Positions 19,485-29,787 of a DNA stretch of 64,000 nucleotides are shown piece after piece. Made by a program: the position numbers and the translations under genes. Source of the stretch: Pyronema omphalodes (taxonomy: Eukaryota > Ascomycota > Pezizomycetes > Pezizales > Pyronemataceae); NCBI GenBank assembly GCA_024516155.1, contig JAJJXM010000024.1, forward strand, positions 372,001 to 436,000, written 5' to 3'. The notes under the pieces were generated by a model. It was not told the DNA's origin and ran no database searches. It worked only from the letters and a program-made list of their open reading frames with translations. Position 1 is the first letter of the stretch. Every line of letters begins with the position of its first letter.

Positions 19485-20484
19485 GAGAACTTCCAGTTAG
19501 GCTATAGACACGCTATAGTAACAATATTTCTATTGCATTTTACAGCAGAGTGATACCGTAAATTGTTACGAATTTGCTTGTCACGATTGAGCGCGTCTCT
19601 GACCCCAATGCCGTTGTGAATCCAGAGTTACAACTTTTGATTGATTAGAGGGCATTGTGTTTTGTTAGAAAATGTAATAGAAAAAGCGTTGCTATAGCCT
19701 TGCCGCGCAGACCTCCCAGTCGTACAAACCAGTTTAAAATGACGGCCAAAACGGACTGTACGGACTGTTGGAATATCAGAACTGTACGGCGACCCAGTTC
19801 AGTTTACTGTCAGTAGTATAAACTGGTTGAACTGCGAAAACCAGTTAACTGAATGCAATGCTTGGCAAACCAGGTGAACTGTTTAAAACTGCGGAAACCG
19901 GTTTCTCCAGAGGAACTGGTTTATGAAGGGACAATAAATATTATTCAGTGCATACATAACAAAATTCTATACTGATTAGGTTTCCAGAGATCACAGCCGA
20001 CGTCTACGATTGAAGCTCTTAAGCCCATCAATGGCCTCCAGAGTATCTCTGCCTGTATTGAAAAGGGCGGTCCGATCTAAAGATCCGCTTGCATTCGGAA
20101 AACAGCAGCTCGGACTCGGCAGACTGATGGGAAACCTGATGACCTGAAATTGGTGGATTAAGGAGGGTTGAGATACTGGCAGGCTCGGCCACCGATGGGT
20201 TCAAAGGAGGTTGAATACATTATTTCTTCCTGCATGCACTGGTTCCCGATGCGGTTAAACCGGTTTATATTTACTAAGTCCATTTAATCAGTGCACTGCA
20301 GTTCCCTGGTTCTCTCAAACCCTCAAACTGAAGCAACTGTGTATTCAAGACACCACAACTGCACCAAGTAACTGTGAATTGTCAGTTCAGTTTACCTGGT
20401 TTACGATTTGACCCGGTAAACCGGCTATACGATTGGGAGGTCTGGCCTTACGGAAGGTTCTCCAGTCATAGCGCAATTTATCAC
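19485..20484. mobile_element. Insertion between family A units: short outer inverted-repeat element holding the hAT-like MITE
   Basis: Copies 1 and 3 share downstream DNA that is continuous at 13260-13330 but interrupted here between CACCTATAG (19484) and TCTATAGAG (20485). The insert has outer inverted ends, TGGAGAACTTCCAGTTAGGC on the left against TGGAGAACCTTCCGTAAGGC read from the right. This suggests an element of about 260 bp that later received the hAT-like MITE near its right end. Confidence 0.5.
19708..20444. mobile_element. hAT-like non-autonomous DNA transposon (MITE, 737 bp)
   Basis: The ends are near-perfect inverted repeats of about 28 bp, CAGACCTCCCARTCGTA followed by a YARCC-GTTTA block, starting with the CAG typical of hAT ends. 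The interior holds no open frame but is full of CAGTT/AACTG subterminal words such as ACCAGTTCAGTTTAC, as expected for transposase binding. A clean 8-bp target duplication is not visible; both flanks contain GCCTT close to the ends (19697 and 20445), so the duplication may have decayed. Confidence 0.65.
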
Positions 20485-20936
20485 CGAGTCTATAGAGTTC
20501 ATTCCTGTAGAGCGATGGAAAGTACTCCAATGTTGCCCCTCATGTTATCCATCGTGAAACTTAATTATCATTTTCGAAATTTGCATTTTGTAGGGTATCA
20601 GAAGATCGGCATGGACATTGTGAGATGTATCGGAAAGATACCTCATTGTTGATCCGTTCTGCTGGATTCGTACCAGGTAGAGCATTGTCTCAAGCCAATA
20701 GTATCTTGCAGCTACTAGGGAGCCTCTGATGTATAACTAAACTTTCGTAATACAATAAATATCATGTATGCGTACTGACATACGTTTCGGAGTCCTAGCA
20801 GATGTGTTCCTTTACTCATGTTAGAATAATGGCGATGGCTTTTTTTCGTTCCGTGGTATGTCATTCTTTTTAATTTTCAAAACATATTCAAACCAATACA
20901 GCGGGCTTTCATTATTACTTGTACATTGGATTCCAA

Positions 20937-21130
20937 TTTAAATTTCTGGAATCGTCCCAACCTTAAGGTTATGACGTATTCTACACTATATATGTACATT
21001 TCGAGGCTCTGGCGCGCTGTGACATTAGAGTCTCACTGGAATCCAACCCAAAGCGTCCATACTTTCTTAGGCCTGTTGCTGCCCTTCTTCTCCTTGCAGG
21101 TTCTACTTCTTGTCGTTACATTTGAAGCCC
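20937..21130 (-). repeat. Retroelement-like dispersed repeat, copy b (degenerate)
   Basis: It is homologous to copy a together with its flanks, so it was copied as part of the family A upstream duplication rather than by a new insertion. Confidence 0.68.
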
Positions 21131-21374
21131 TATTTGATTGTTACTGGTATGTAAAAAAATTGCACGAAACACGTTACACGGTGAGGTATGATGGGTATCA
21201 CTGTATCTGGTACGTACATTTTTATATGTTTCCGGGTATAATGTCTATGTCACTGACATCTGTATCGGCTCAGTATCTGTTTTCGTATTGAAGTTTTGGG
21301 TACGCGTCAAAATAGTGTCTCAGGTATGTAACTGGTCCCTTACCGAGTGACGTCTGCATGATCCAGACCAGAAG

Positions 21375-21382
21375 TATAAATA
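21375..21382 (+). promoter_or_regulatory. TATA box of family A gene 4
   Basis: TATAAATA lies 125 bases before the ATG at 21500, in the same block as that of gene 3. Confidence 0.68.
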
Positions 21383-21499
21383 ACGGCAATCCCTATCGCA
21401 AATATCAATCACTTCAAGTCAATATCTCAATACAATTCCTTCAGATTACAATCTCGAATCACAAACGTTTTCTCAACCTACCACCAAACAAACTACATA

Positions 21500-21942
21500 A
21501 TGAAGAACCTTCTCTTGATGGTAGTCGCTGCTACTGCAGTCTTAGCCCACCCTGGAGGTGGAGTTGGTTTGTATCTATTTTTCTGGAATTATTTTACTTA
21601 GATGCTGACAATCAAACAGCTGAGCCCGTATCGGCCGATTCTCCCATCATTGCAAATGACATCATTCCAGGCGATGCCCCCGTAGTCGCTCAGGGTGCTC
21701 AGCCTGGCACTCCTAGCAATGGCGGAATTCCCAGCGAAATACTCAGATTGGGTGCGGATTTCCCATACGACGTGAGATCTGCGGGACCAGATGGATACTG
21801 TTATGAGTCAACATGTAAGACTAGCTGGTACTCGAGAGATCATGCCAGATGTTTGCCCCACTGGGTGAATAAAGGGGTGTCGCGTTGCGAAGATGGATGG
21901 AACGGAGTTAAATATTACAAGCGCAGATGTTGCACGGTTTAA
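21500..21942 (+). CDS. Small secreted six-cysteine protein, family A copy 4
   Basis: Exons 21500-21566 and 21620-21942. The phase-1 intron has a weaker donor GTTTGT, branch GCTGAC and acceptor ACAG. The product is 129 aa: signal peptide MKNLLLMVVAATAVLA, HPGGGV, an Ala/Pro/Gly prodomain, LGADFPYDVRSAGPDGYCYE, then C-x4-C-x11-C-x11-C-x13-CC-TV. The mature domain is far more changed than the rest of the gene: between the second cysteine and the end most non-cysteine positions differ from copies 1 and 3, while signal peptide and prodomain are nearly the same. This pattern is common in fast-evolving secreted proteins. Confidence 0.87.
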
Positions 21943-22189
21943 GTTGTCGTCAATGTGGGAATTTTTGAAATGTTACCCGGGCCTATTTTCAACTTTATAT
22001 GTACTGCTCGTCAATAGAATTCAAGAATGCCTTCTCGCCTGTTATCCGTCGTGAAGCTTTATTATGATTTTTTATACTTGAATTTTGTAGGGTCTCAGAA
22101 GATCGACATAGACGTTGTGAAGTGTATCACAGAGATACTCATTGTTTATTTGTTCTGCTGAATCGCTAGTACGTCCGGGACGTTATATT

Positions 22190-22330
22190 CGGAGTGCAGC
22201 AGATCGTCGGCATGTTAACTTCCATGGGACTGGTAAGTGCTTCTATCAAGTCCGTCAAACTTGCTTTACATAACATTGGCTAACAATCCGCAGCTCAGGC
22301 TCCCAAGCAAACTCCGTAGATACCCGAATC
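22190..22330 (+). pseudogene. C-terminal relic of a proline-rich tandem gene unit
   Basis: A coding piece VRPGRYIRSAADRRHVNFHG ends at intron 22233-22293 (GTAAGT, GGCTAAC, CGCAG) and continues after it. It aligns with 23047-23180 (VRQGRHMRNSTRRQHIDF), including the exact intron position. A one-base deletion after the intron breaks the frame here. The front part of this unit is missing. Confidence 0.5.
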
Positions 22331-22468
22331 TTCTGTTGTTTGGTTCCGCATGAAATAACATGCACCCTTCATATGGTCATTTTCGAACCCTCGCAAACTG
22401 ATGACTATATAAGGTTTCCGTCACTGATGCGAACGCAATCAGTATTCTACACCAACACAACAAGAATA

Positions 22469-23233
22469 ATGCAAAGTTGCAGAGGCATGAGAACGGGGAC
22501 GGCTACAGGGCGTCCCGGAGACGTACTTCTTCTTCTGAAGAAGAAGGTTCGCTATTTGACGGTGAAAGTAATGTCCCTGTGGAGTCTGATGTGGTCTCGG
22601 CACCCAGTAGGATGCCTCCGCCGCCTGCACCTACTCGTGGTGTCACTCAACTGGGAGTTTTTCTTGATCAGGATACGCCTTCTCGCAGTACGACTGGACA
22701 CAGAGTAGCTTCTCCGCCGCTGCCGCCTCCTCCTCGTGGTACGACCAGTAGACAGGGAGCCACCGCTTGGGACAAAGAGAAACAAGCTCAAGAGCTGTAC
22801 AAAAATAACCTCCAATGGCCGATGCGAAATATTACTGACAATGACAAAACGGCTTCCATGATACACGTGCTTCTGAAGATGATTCTGACATTGATGCTAG
22901 CAGGATATGATATTGCATCTACAGTTCCTAGATCTGTGACGATGCCTGAAGGTATGTATCCTGAACAATATATCTATCATTTTTATGTCAGTACAGGAAA
23001 CCTAATCGTTGGATAGAGGCCGTAAGGCAAGGACGGCATATGCGTAATTCAACGAGGCGTCAGCATATCGACTTCGATGTGACATGTAAGTGTTTCTTCC
23101 AAGTCCAAGAAACTTGGTTTATATAACATTGGCTAACAACCCGCAGCTCAGGTTCCCCAACGAGCTCAGGTAGACACCCGCATTATTTGTTGTCTTGTTC
23201 TGCATCAAATCATATTCACCCTTCACGTGGTTG
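22469..23233 (+). pseudogene. Proline-rich tandem gene, unit 2 (probably broken)
   Basis: The front shares GDGYR-x(2)-R, SSSEE, ES-x3-VESDV, SAP-x-RMPPPP and PRGTTSRQGA with unit 3 at 23321. The ATG at 22469 is out of frame with this block by one base relative to unit 3. A 180-residue frame (22477-23016) stops just after a possible intron. The downstream exon reads PNRWIEAVRQGRHMRNSTRR, then an intron at 23096-23146 and VPQRAQVDTRIICCLVLHQI. Joining these parts needs frame changes, so unit 2 looks like a pseudogene of a gene with a disordered N-terminus and a conserved basic C-terminus. The family is not recognised. Confidence 0.5.
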
Positions 23234-23320
23234 TCTTGAATACTTGCTGACGGAAGTCCATGTTAGATATCCGCGGCGGATGCGAGAGCCAATCGTATTC
23301 TCCGCCAATATAGTAAAAAT

Positions 23321-24298
23321 ATGGCGGAGTGGGAGATACGTGAGCGTGGGGACGGATACAGGCCGCCCCGAGGACCCGCTTCTTCTTCAGAGGAGGATTC
23401 CCTGCTTGATGATGAAAGTACGGCCTCTGTGGAGTCTGATGTTGACTCGGCGCCCAGGAGAATGCCTCCGCCGCCTCCGCCTCCTCGCCGTATGACCGGA
23501 CGGGGAGTCGTTCCTCAACATCCGCCTTCGGGCAGTACCACTCGACATAGAGGAGCTCCTCCGCCGCTGCCGCCCCATCCTCGTGGTACGACTAGTAGAC
23601 AGGGAGCTTTTCCTCCGCCCGCACCGCATCTCCCGCCTCCTCTGCCACTCAGCGGACCTTATCCAATCCGTCCTCGCGGCAGTATTACAAAACAACCTGC
23701 TGATCCGTTTACAAACTCCCCTCCTCTGTATCAGATGCCTGTGGCTATCTCAAGTGCCCGGCGTATCATCGTGAGAAGGGAGCAAGCGAACAGAAACTTG
23801 AGTCCATTTGCACGGTCACCGCGGCAGGACATCTTTGGACCATTCACAGGACGTCCGGTGGCTTTCTCGCCCCCTACGTCGTCGCAGAATACTGCTCCTC
23901 TTCCCCCTTCGCCCCATTCTGCCAACCAGAATCTGTTGTTACAGCAATTACAATGCTTTGAACAGCAGCGGTCTTTGGGTTCCAGTCATCACTATCCTCA
24001 TCCACAAGCTTCCCCCCCTGAATTCTATTCACCACAAAGGCACCACCTGCCACCTTCTCTCGCCCCCTGCAGTTTTCTCGCCAACCAGCAAATCATGCAC
24101 AGCAGCAAATTGGCGTGGCTCTTACTTATCCTCCTCCCTCACCAGCAGTACCGGAACATTTTTCGTTTGTTGTTTTTGTCAACTTTCTTTTGGTTGGTGG
24201 TGTACCCGGCGTTCATGCATTCGGGCGGTGAAAAACAGTTTTCCTTTGTAGATAATCATAATGAGATGATTTTCCACCTTGGAATATCCGATATGTGA
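23321..24298 (+). CDS. Proline-rich tandem gene, unit 3 (C-terminus doubtful)
   Basis: An open frame of 325 aa from the ATG at 23321 (MAEWEIRERGDGYR). Residues 15-60 are acidic and Ser-rich (SSSEEDSLLDDES); 60-130 carry polyproline runs of the SH3/WW ligand kind (MPPPPPPPRR, APPPLPPHPRGTTSR, FPPPAPHLPPPLPL); 130-270 are Pro/Ser/Gln-rich. The last 50 residues turn hydrophobic, and from about 24167 the DNA is the same as the non-coding DNA downstream of the SUN gene at 33427. The end of this frame is therefore chance reading into duplicated sequence, and the true end is missing or differs. It has no C-terminal VRQGR exon like unit 2, so unit 3 is probably truncated. Confidence 0.48.
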   Translation: MAEWEIRERGDGYRPPRGPASSSEEDSLLDDESTASVESDVDSAPRRMPPPPPPPRRMTGRGVVPQHPPSGSTTRHRGAPPPLPPHPRGTTSRQGAFPPPAPHLPPPLPLSGPYPIRPRGSITKQPADPFTNSPPLYQMPVAISSARRIIVRREQANRNLSPFARSPRQDIFGPFTGRPVAFSPPTSSQNTAPLPPSPHSANQNLLLQQLQCFEQQRSLGSSHHYPHPQASPPEFYSPQRHHLPPSLAPCSFLANQQIMHSSKLAWLLLILLPHQQYRNIFRLLFLSTFFWLVVYPAFMHSGGEKQFSFVDNHNEMIFHLGISDM

Positions 24299-25319
24299 GC
24301 TCGCGGTATTGGTGATGACCTGCTTCTAACGTGACCGAATAATGCTTCCTCGATTCAGATTGGGGACTCTGGCTAATCCTCGTTGATATGACGATGAATT
24401 TCTTTATGTTTAAGGTACCTCGCTTCAAACATCAGTAGTACTGATAATGACTATCGTATTGCTATTTTGCTGAATATCAATACTTTTCAGTTAGTTTAAT
24501 TCCGTATTGTGTTTTATAACCTTCCAACGTCAGCCCCAACCATGCGTCTTCCGTAAGCTTTCCACCCATGTATTCACGATATTCGGAAACTATCACCACA
24601 AGACTAAAGTCTCACCACCTTTCATTTACTGACAAGCAAACAGTGTGTTAAACCGTGAGGAAAGAACTGTACTGACCACAGGTAATAATCAACCCTGGTT
24701 TGGTCCTCGATGTGGCAGACAGCTGGTGATTACATTCCTACATCGAGTGATTTCTGATGTAGGGTGATCGCAGACAGTAGTTTTTGCGGTTGAAAGATTC
24801 TCGTTGGTGACATACGTTCGATGGTTGAAGTCCTGACGGAGGCTAATAGGATATTCCATGATAGTCAACTACACGGCACATATCGCTTTTTGGCCGCAAC
24901 GTCACCGATACCGGTTAGTACAGCCTGTCTGGTACTGTACCTGACACTCACCGCCTGTACTGCTCTCACTGTTGGCTGTTGTTTGTTTATTTTTTTTCTC
25001 ATCACTTTTGTCTTATTACTTGCGATTCTATCGCCGTTTTCATGTTTCTGTCTATTATCACTTTCATCCAATTTTGTCTCGGCAGTATCTATTTTGATTC
25101 TTGATATTCTTTCTGTTTTTTTGGCAACCCTGCCGGTGGCTACCGATGACAAAAAACGTTTGATTATCTGGCTCATAATCATATCACGCCCTTTCTACAG
25201 AATACACCAAAGAATGTTCTTGGAATTGTATGCATGACATTTATGAAACTGGCTTACTATTATTTCATCGCAGGATGTAACTATTACAGTAGGAAAAGAA
25301 AAATTTAATTCACATTCCT

Positions 25320-25650
25320 CGTAATGCTTTTTCTACTTCAGCAATCCAACTTTTTCCTGACCCGCAGTCTCCCTCCAGGCTCCCGTGGCGTCCACCAAGC
25401 CACCATTCAACCAACGCAGTGCAAAACGCGTCTTTTCACCTCTCGTAATTATGGGGTTTTACCCGAGATTCAACCACTGTTCCGCTTGTCGACATGGGGC
25501 TTTGTCAAATTGCAGGTGTTCACATTTTCCCGCGTTTGGCAGGTACTGCGACGCGTCGTCGCTCCACATCGGTAGTGCAGGCGTCGCGTCGCTGAGGATC
25601 GCGCCCTTTCGCGACGCGTTTTACCGTAAACTCCTGGTCTATCACATCCA
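25320..25650 (+). repeat. ACGCGT-rich dispersed repeat, copy 2
   Basis: It runs from CAACTTTTTCCTGACCCGCAG to AAACTCCTGGTCTATCACATC and contains several ACGCGT or GACGCGTCG words in otherwise AT-rich DNA. It is shared with 27118-27425 and, within the segmental duplication, with 34683-34990. Confidence 0.75.
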
Positions 25651-26193
25651 CATTCTCCTCTGCATTGGATATGATTTTCTCCGCCTACAAAACTTTGAGT
25701 CAACTGCTAATTCTACCCCATTTATATGTATTTTGTTGCTAATAATCAACGAAGAGAAATGACGTCACAAGTCAAATCCGTAGCGGAGTATGTAATCCAA
25801 GATCGAGACTGCAAATTTGACATCCTTATTTCATGGATGGAATGATAAGCGCAACTTCTCATCCAATACTCTGGTTTCAGGACTAATGGTTGATTTTTGC
25901 CTTTCGACGTGCATTATTGCGTGTATATGCGATGGTAAGTTCATCCTAACATACGCCATTCAATTTTCCTATGCGATCTTACGTCAGTCCCCTTCAACAT
26001 TCTGTAGAGGCCTCACTCTCCATAACCCGAGCAACAGAGCGTCTTCAACTCCATCGATGAAGCTGCACTCTATTCATTATCTACTGCGTGACCTCCCAGG
26101 AAACATAAATAGTAGTAAGAAACAAAATTAACAGAATAGCAAATGTCTCAGACATCATGATATACCAATATCCAGGGGCGAGGAAAACTCAGG

Positions 26194-26200
26194 TATAAAG
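26194..26200 (+). promoter_or_regulatory. TATA box of family B gene 1
   Basis: TATAAAG lies 137 bases before the ATG, the same distance as in copy 2, inside the shared block GGTATAAAGATCGACACTTCC. Confidence 0.68.
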
Positions 26201-26330
26201 ATCGACACTTCCGAGTTCCTTCGACCTTGCATTTCTTGTCTGTATACCTCGTTATTTCGCGGTTTCAACAAAAAAAAAAGAATATACCAGTTTCCCAACT
26301 AATCGACTTACCAACTCCGGGGAATCAATA

Positions 26331-26765
26331 ATGCAATTCTCCAGAGTTATTCTCTTGACTGCGTTTACATTCTTCTCTATAGCATCTGGTAAGATAATGA
26401 TCTCTTACTTATCAACATCAACCCTACTATTCCAAAAAATCGTAACTAATAACCCCCCAGCAATGCCCGACATTATCCAACCTGTTGCAGTAAACACCAC
26501 ACAAACCAATTCCATCAAAACCAACCCCATCACCACCCATTCCTCAGCAGCAATAAAATTCGATTCCCCAGAGTCCGAAGCGGAATATGAGAACTCGCAT
26601 TCCGGGGAGGTTACGACATCAGGGGTTAAGATGAATGGTAGATGTTACCGGAATCGGTGTACGGTTACGAAATGTAAGGAAGGTTATCATGTTACGAAAG
26701 TCATCCATTGTGGGTTTGGTAGAAATTGGGGAGAACAGAGGATGACTATTTGCTGTCGGAATTAG
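26331..26765 (+). CDS. Small secreted six-cysteine protein, family B copy 1
   Basis: Exons 26331-26388 and 26461-26765. The 72-nt phase-1 intron has donor GTAAGA, branch TAACTAAT and acceptor CCAG. The product is 120 aa. Residues 1-19 are a signal peptide (MQFSRVILLTAFTFFSIAS). A Thr/Asn/Ile-rich prodomain follows, with a single IKFDSPESEAEYENSH motif near residues 52-68. The C-terminal cysteine domain has spacing C-x4-C-x4-C-x11-C-x13-CC and ends CCRN. The IKFDSPE motif is the unit that is amplified in the gene at 36659. Secretion is expected; function is unknown. Confidence 0.88.
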   Translation: MQFSRVILLTAFTFFSIASGKIMISYLSTSTLLFQKIVTNNPPAMPDIIQPVAVNTTQTNSIKTNPITTHSSAAIKFDSPESEAEYENSHSGEVTTSGVKMNGRCYRNRCTVTKCKEGYHVTKVIHCGFGRNWGEQRMTICCRN

Positions 26766-27117
26766 AGGCTGGAGATGGTAGGATAATGGTGGGATAATGC
26801 GGGGAGTTAGAGAAGGGTATAATGAAGAGGTTATAATGTATTGTACCCGGTGTCTATATAGCTACATGTAGTCATGGATGCCTGAAATGGGTAATAGAGG
26901 GAGAAATGAATTTACTGCTCGCAATTATTAGCGCTGAGAATACAAAAAAGATAGGAGTACGCGGGAAAATATGTGTAACTATCGCGTTTGTTGCGGGGCG
27001 ACAATATGCTGCCTACATTTTGCCCTGCGAAGGTTCCACAGGGCACTTGGTATGATATCAAAGAATGAAGTTGAAATTGAGTAAAAGATGAAATTAGGTA
27101 TCGACGTCGAAAACACG

Positions 27118-27425
27118 CAATGCAACTTTTCCTGACGCGTGGTATCCCTCACGTCGCGTCCACCAAGCCACCATTCAACCCACGTCGTCCAGAACGCGTC
27201 TTCTTCCCTTTGACGTGTTTTCTGCTTCCGCTTCTACACTGCCCCGATTCTCGACATCGCATTCGGTTTGCAGATGTCTTCGTGTTCACGCGTATAACGC
27301 TATCGTAGGTGGGTAGCGCGTTTAGTCAATGTGACGCGTCGTCGTTCGGCTTCGGAAGTGCATGCGTCGCGTCGCGTCTCTTTTACGACGCGTTCCACCG
27401 TAAACTCCTGGTCCATCACATCTAC
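27118..27425 (+). repeat. ACGCGT-rich dispersed repeat, copy 3
   Basis: It starts ATGCAACTTTTCCTGACGCG and ends AAACTCCTGGTCCATCACAT. It has at least five ACGCGT words. It follows directly on segmental copy A and, unlike copies 2 and 4, has no gene downstream. Confidence 0.72.
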
Positions 27426-27429
27426 ACCG

Positions 27430-28619
27430 TCCTCCACATGTTACACCCTACCTCTGACCGGTAAGAGGGTTTGAACCTATATGCGGACACGCAACTACAC
27501 CCCTCACCCCGCCCCGGCCCCCAGTCATTTATCTGATGGGAGAGCGAAATTGTTGGAACTGGCATTCGGGAACTACAGAGCATAGGTAATTGAACTATTT
27601 TCGTAATCCAAACTGAAATCATGCCGGAATCCTTCTAGTCCTGCGCCAATTGTCCAGCGGAAGAATTTGACATACATCTACGTTGGTGCCTGTGGTTAAT
27701 TGTTTTGAGCAGGCAGTCTTTCGAGGCAGGAAACCAGTCAATTCGAGGAGTATCACCTTCTCTACCCCGAAGCCTCTAGCACTTCAATCCCCCGTCATAT
27801 AACGTGATTTAATCACTAGAGAAGCAAGCCCCCCGAGTCAACACCAGAGAGAGTACAGCAATTGACAAAAATTGGGATTGTTGATGTCGTATTTCAACAG
27901 TTCTCGTTCCTTTTCGTCATATTATCTAAAATGCGAAATAGTCAAGGTTCGATCATTTTGTTTGATGGATGTGCCTACCTTCACAGCATCCACAACCTCT
28001 GCGAGCGATATCTGTTATGCTTCGTAAATATATCAATAAAACGCTGCAATGAAATTTGCAACCTGCACGCAATTCAAATATTACAGTTATCTCGTATCTC
28101 TTAGAGAATGTCATTATAGAACGGTTGAAGATTACCCGGTAAAACAGTCAATTGGATTTTGCAATCTTGATCTCAGAATAGGCCACGAAACATCCTTTAA
28201 TATGCTACCGACTATTTTTTGAACGGAAGTCTAACGTCTATAGATTTCAAATGTATGTCTTTCCCACCAACCTATAGAAGCATCATTTGGATGCTGTGGT
28301 CTTTTCTTCAAAACCTTGCACTGTTTTGAGGTACATCCAGTATCACTCGTTTCACGGTCACCGAAAAATGGTGTCATGGGCACTCGAGACAAACTTTCTC
28401 TATATCAAGACCGTATTTGGGTGAATAACTCTGCCAAAGTCACTCAATACAGAGCCCTCGCGGAAATGCATCTCATGTTCCGAAATCCATCGACACCTTC
28501 TCCCCCGCGCATACCGGCAAAACCTCCCATTGCTGGTGGCCGGATTGCACCTCCAATTACAAAAGTCCTTAATGATGTTATGAGCTATCTATACTCATAT
28601 CTTTAACTGTCCTATGTTT
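27430..28619. other. Intergenic DNA with no supported gene
   Basis: The short frames present (for example around 28316-28606) begin with non-ATG codons and have no paralogue in the window. Confidence 0.45.
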
Positions 28620-29320
28620 AATTAGCGGCCTAATCGACGGTAGCCCCGTACCTGCAAGCAGACCCTACCCTCAGCCCTTAGAACCCGTCAAGTCCTGGAA
28701 AACCCGCAAAAAACATGCTTCCAATCTACCCTCTTGAAAATCACCCGCATTCCGATCAAATGCTCTCTTTCTGGTCCTGTCATTATTCCAACCGTCTCTT
28801 TGGCTGCAGCCCATTCCGGAGTGGCCCCGGCGTACCACCAGTATGCAATTCCAGTAATTTACCACACTACATAAACTGATACAGTTCCCCCAGTACCATT
28901 CTTGGTTCCGTCATAAGACGATGTACAATGTCATAAGGCCTAAGGAAACGGTGTAGAGAACGAACGGCAATACATTTCAGTACCGTTGCTCAGAACACAT
29001 GCCAATAACAGAAAGCGTGCTGACTAATCTGGGAAGTTATGCTACAGTACTGGCGTTTGATGCGTTGCTGCAGTCGGAGAGGATTGAAACGGCGTATCTA
29101 TGGAGTTTAGACGACAGATTCAGGTTTCCTTCTTTGGGATGTATTCCGTACCCTTCAGCGCACGGTATTATTCTTTTCTGCTGTATAGGAAGTGTGAGGC
29201 TGTTGGTTATTGCCGGATGGAAGTCTTGTTTTATCGTGAATAGCACATACCTCATCATGTGGTAGCACTCGGTTTCGAGTTGTCGAATTCTGGCAGTACC
29301 GCTGAAAATCCCGTATCTCC
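28620..29320. repeat. Diverged 0.7-kb duplication, copy A
   Basis: It shares ordered blocks with 30990-31770: TCGACGGT-GCCCC, CCCTC-TGAAAAT/CTAAAACTCACCCGC, TCTCTTTGG, the GTACCACCA-TA block, CATAAG-GCTAAG, TTTATCGTGAA and the GTCGAATTCT block. Identity is low (about two thirds), so it is old. Confidence 0.6.
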
Positions 29321-29523
29321 GAAACTTATGAAGTCCATTATCGGAAAACTCGAATCAAGGATTGAATTCTGCTAACAGCAAGTAAACAGTAGCCTACAGT
29401 CGCAGACGTTTAATTCATGCATTAAATGCAAGTAGCGACGACGAGGATGACGATGAGTCCTCATCCAGGAGTACCATCAGTACCTCGAACGTACCGTTGT
29501 AAGTCTTTGTACGCGCAGATGGA

Positions 29524-29787
29524 GATGGGGGATTTTCGGCGAAGTACTCATCCTCAGGTCCTTGTAGCGCAGTCGCCCCTCGAATCGCACAATTCGAGAC
29601 CCTGTATACAGACGTGAAATTCTTCAAATTGGACATCGACACATTTCAGGAGCTCGCTACCACAATGGATATTCGTGCCATGCCGACATTCTTTTTCTAT
29701 GTCGGTAGCGAAAAAGTCGATGCAGTGGTTGGAGCAAATACTACCGAGATTCAGGCAAAGATTGAAGAGTATTCTGGAAGGAAGTGA
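29524..29787 (+). pseudogene. Thioredoxin-like relic without the CXXC active site
   Basis: The frame ending at TGA 29785-29787 gives a clear thioredoxin C-terminal two thirds: KFFKLDIDTFQELATTMDIR, then the cis-proline motif AMPTFFFYVG, then KVDAVVGANTTEIQAKIEEY. Thioredoxins reduce protein disulphides through W-C-G-P-C. Here the same place reads S-S-G-P-C (about 29551-29565), so the nucleophilic cysteine and the tryptophan are gone. Upstream of FSAKY the first beta-alpha units cannot be found in any frame, and a VVDF-like strand is only hinted at by a shifted frame. A dead remnant is the simplest reading. A redox-inactive thioredoxin-fold protein with an unseen first exon is the alternative. 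Confidence 0.62.

Larger units (their letters stand above)
24167..27110 (+). repeat. 3-kb segmental duplication, copy A
   Basis: Long runs are shared with 33427-36490 in the same order: the GTCAACTTTCTTTTGG junction, GATAATCATAATGAGATGATT, the ACGCGT-rich repeat, the promoter and the family B gene. Copy A has about 270 bases (near 24860-25130) that copy B lacks. Divergence is roughly 10 percent by eye. Confidence 0.85.

Noticed and set aside
22340..22708. 122-aa plus-strand frame MVPHEITCTLH
   Set aside because: It begins with TTG, overlaps the proline-rich frame and is not conserved in the neighbouring unit because of a one-base indel.
24821..25237. Hydrophobic 138-aa plus-strand frame with apparent membrane spans
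   Set aside because: It comes from a pyrimidine-rich stretch. The matching segmental copy at 34.4 kb lacks most of it, and the antisense frame is equally long and charged. No evidence of a gene.
25817..26131. 104-aa frame conserved in part at 35165-35368
   Set aside because: The two copies differ by frame-breaking indels at their ends; conservation is explained by duplication of the promoter region.
28316..28606. 96-aa plus-strand frame
   Set aside because: It starts with TTG, has no signal peptide, no paralogue and no splice partner; too weak to call.
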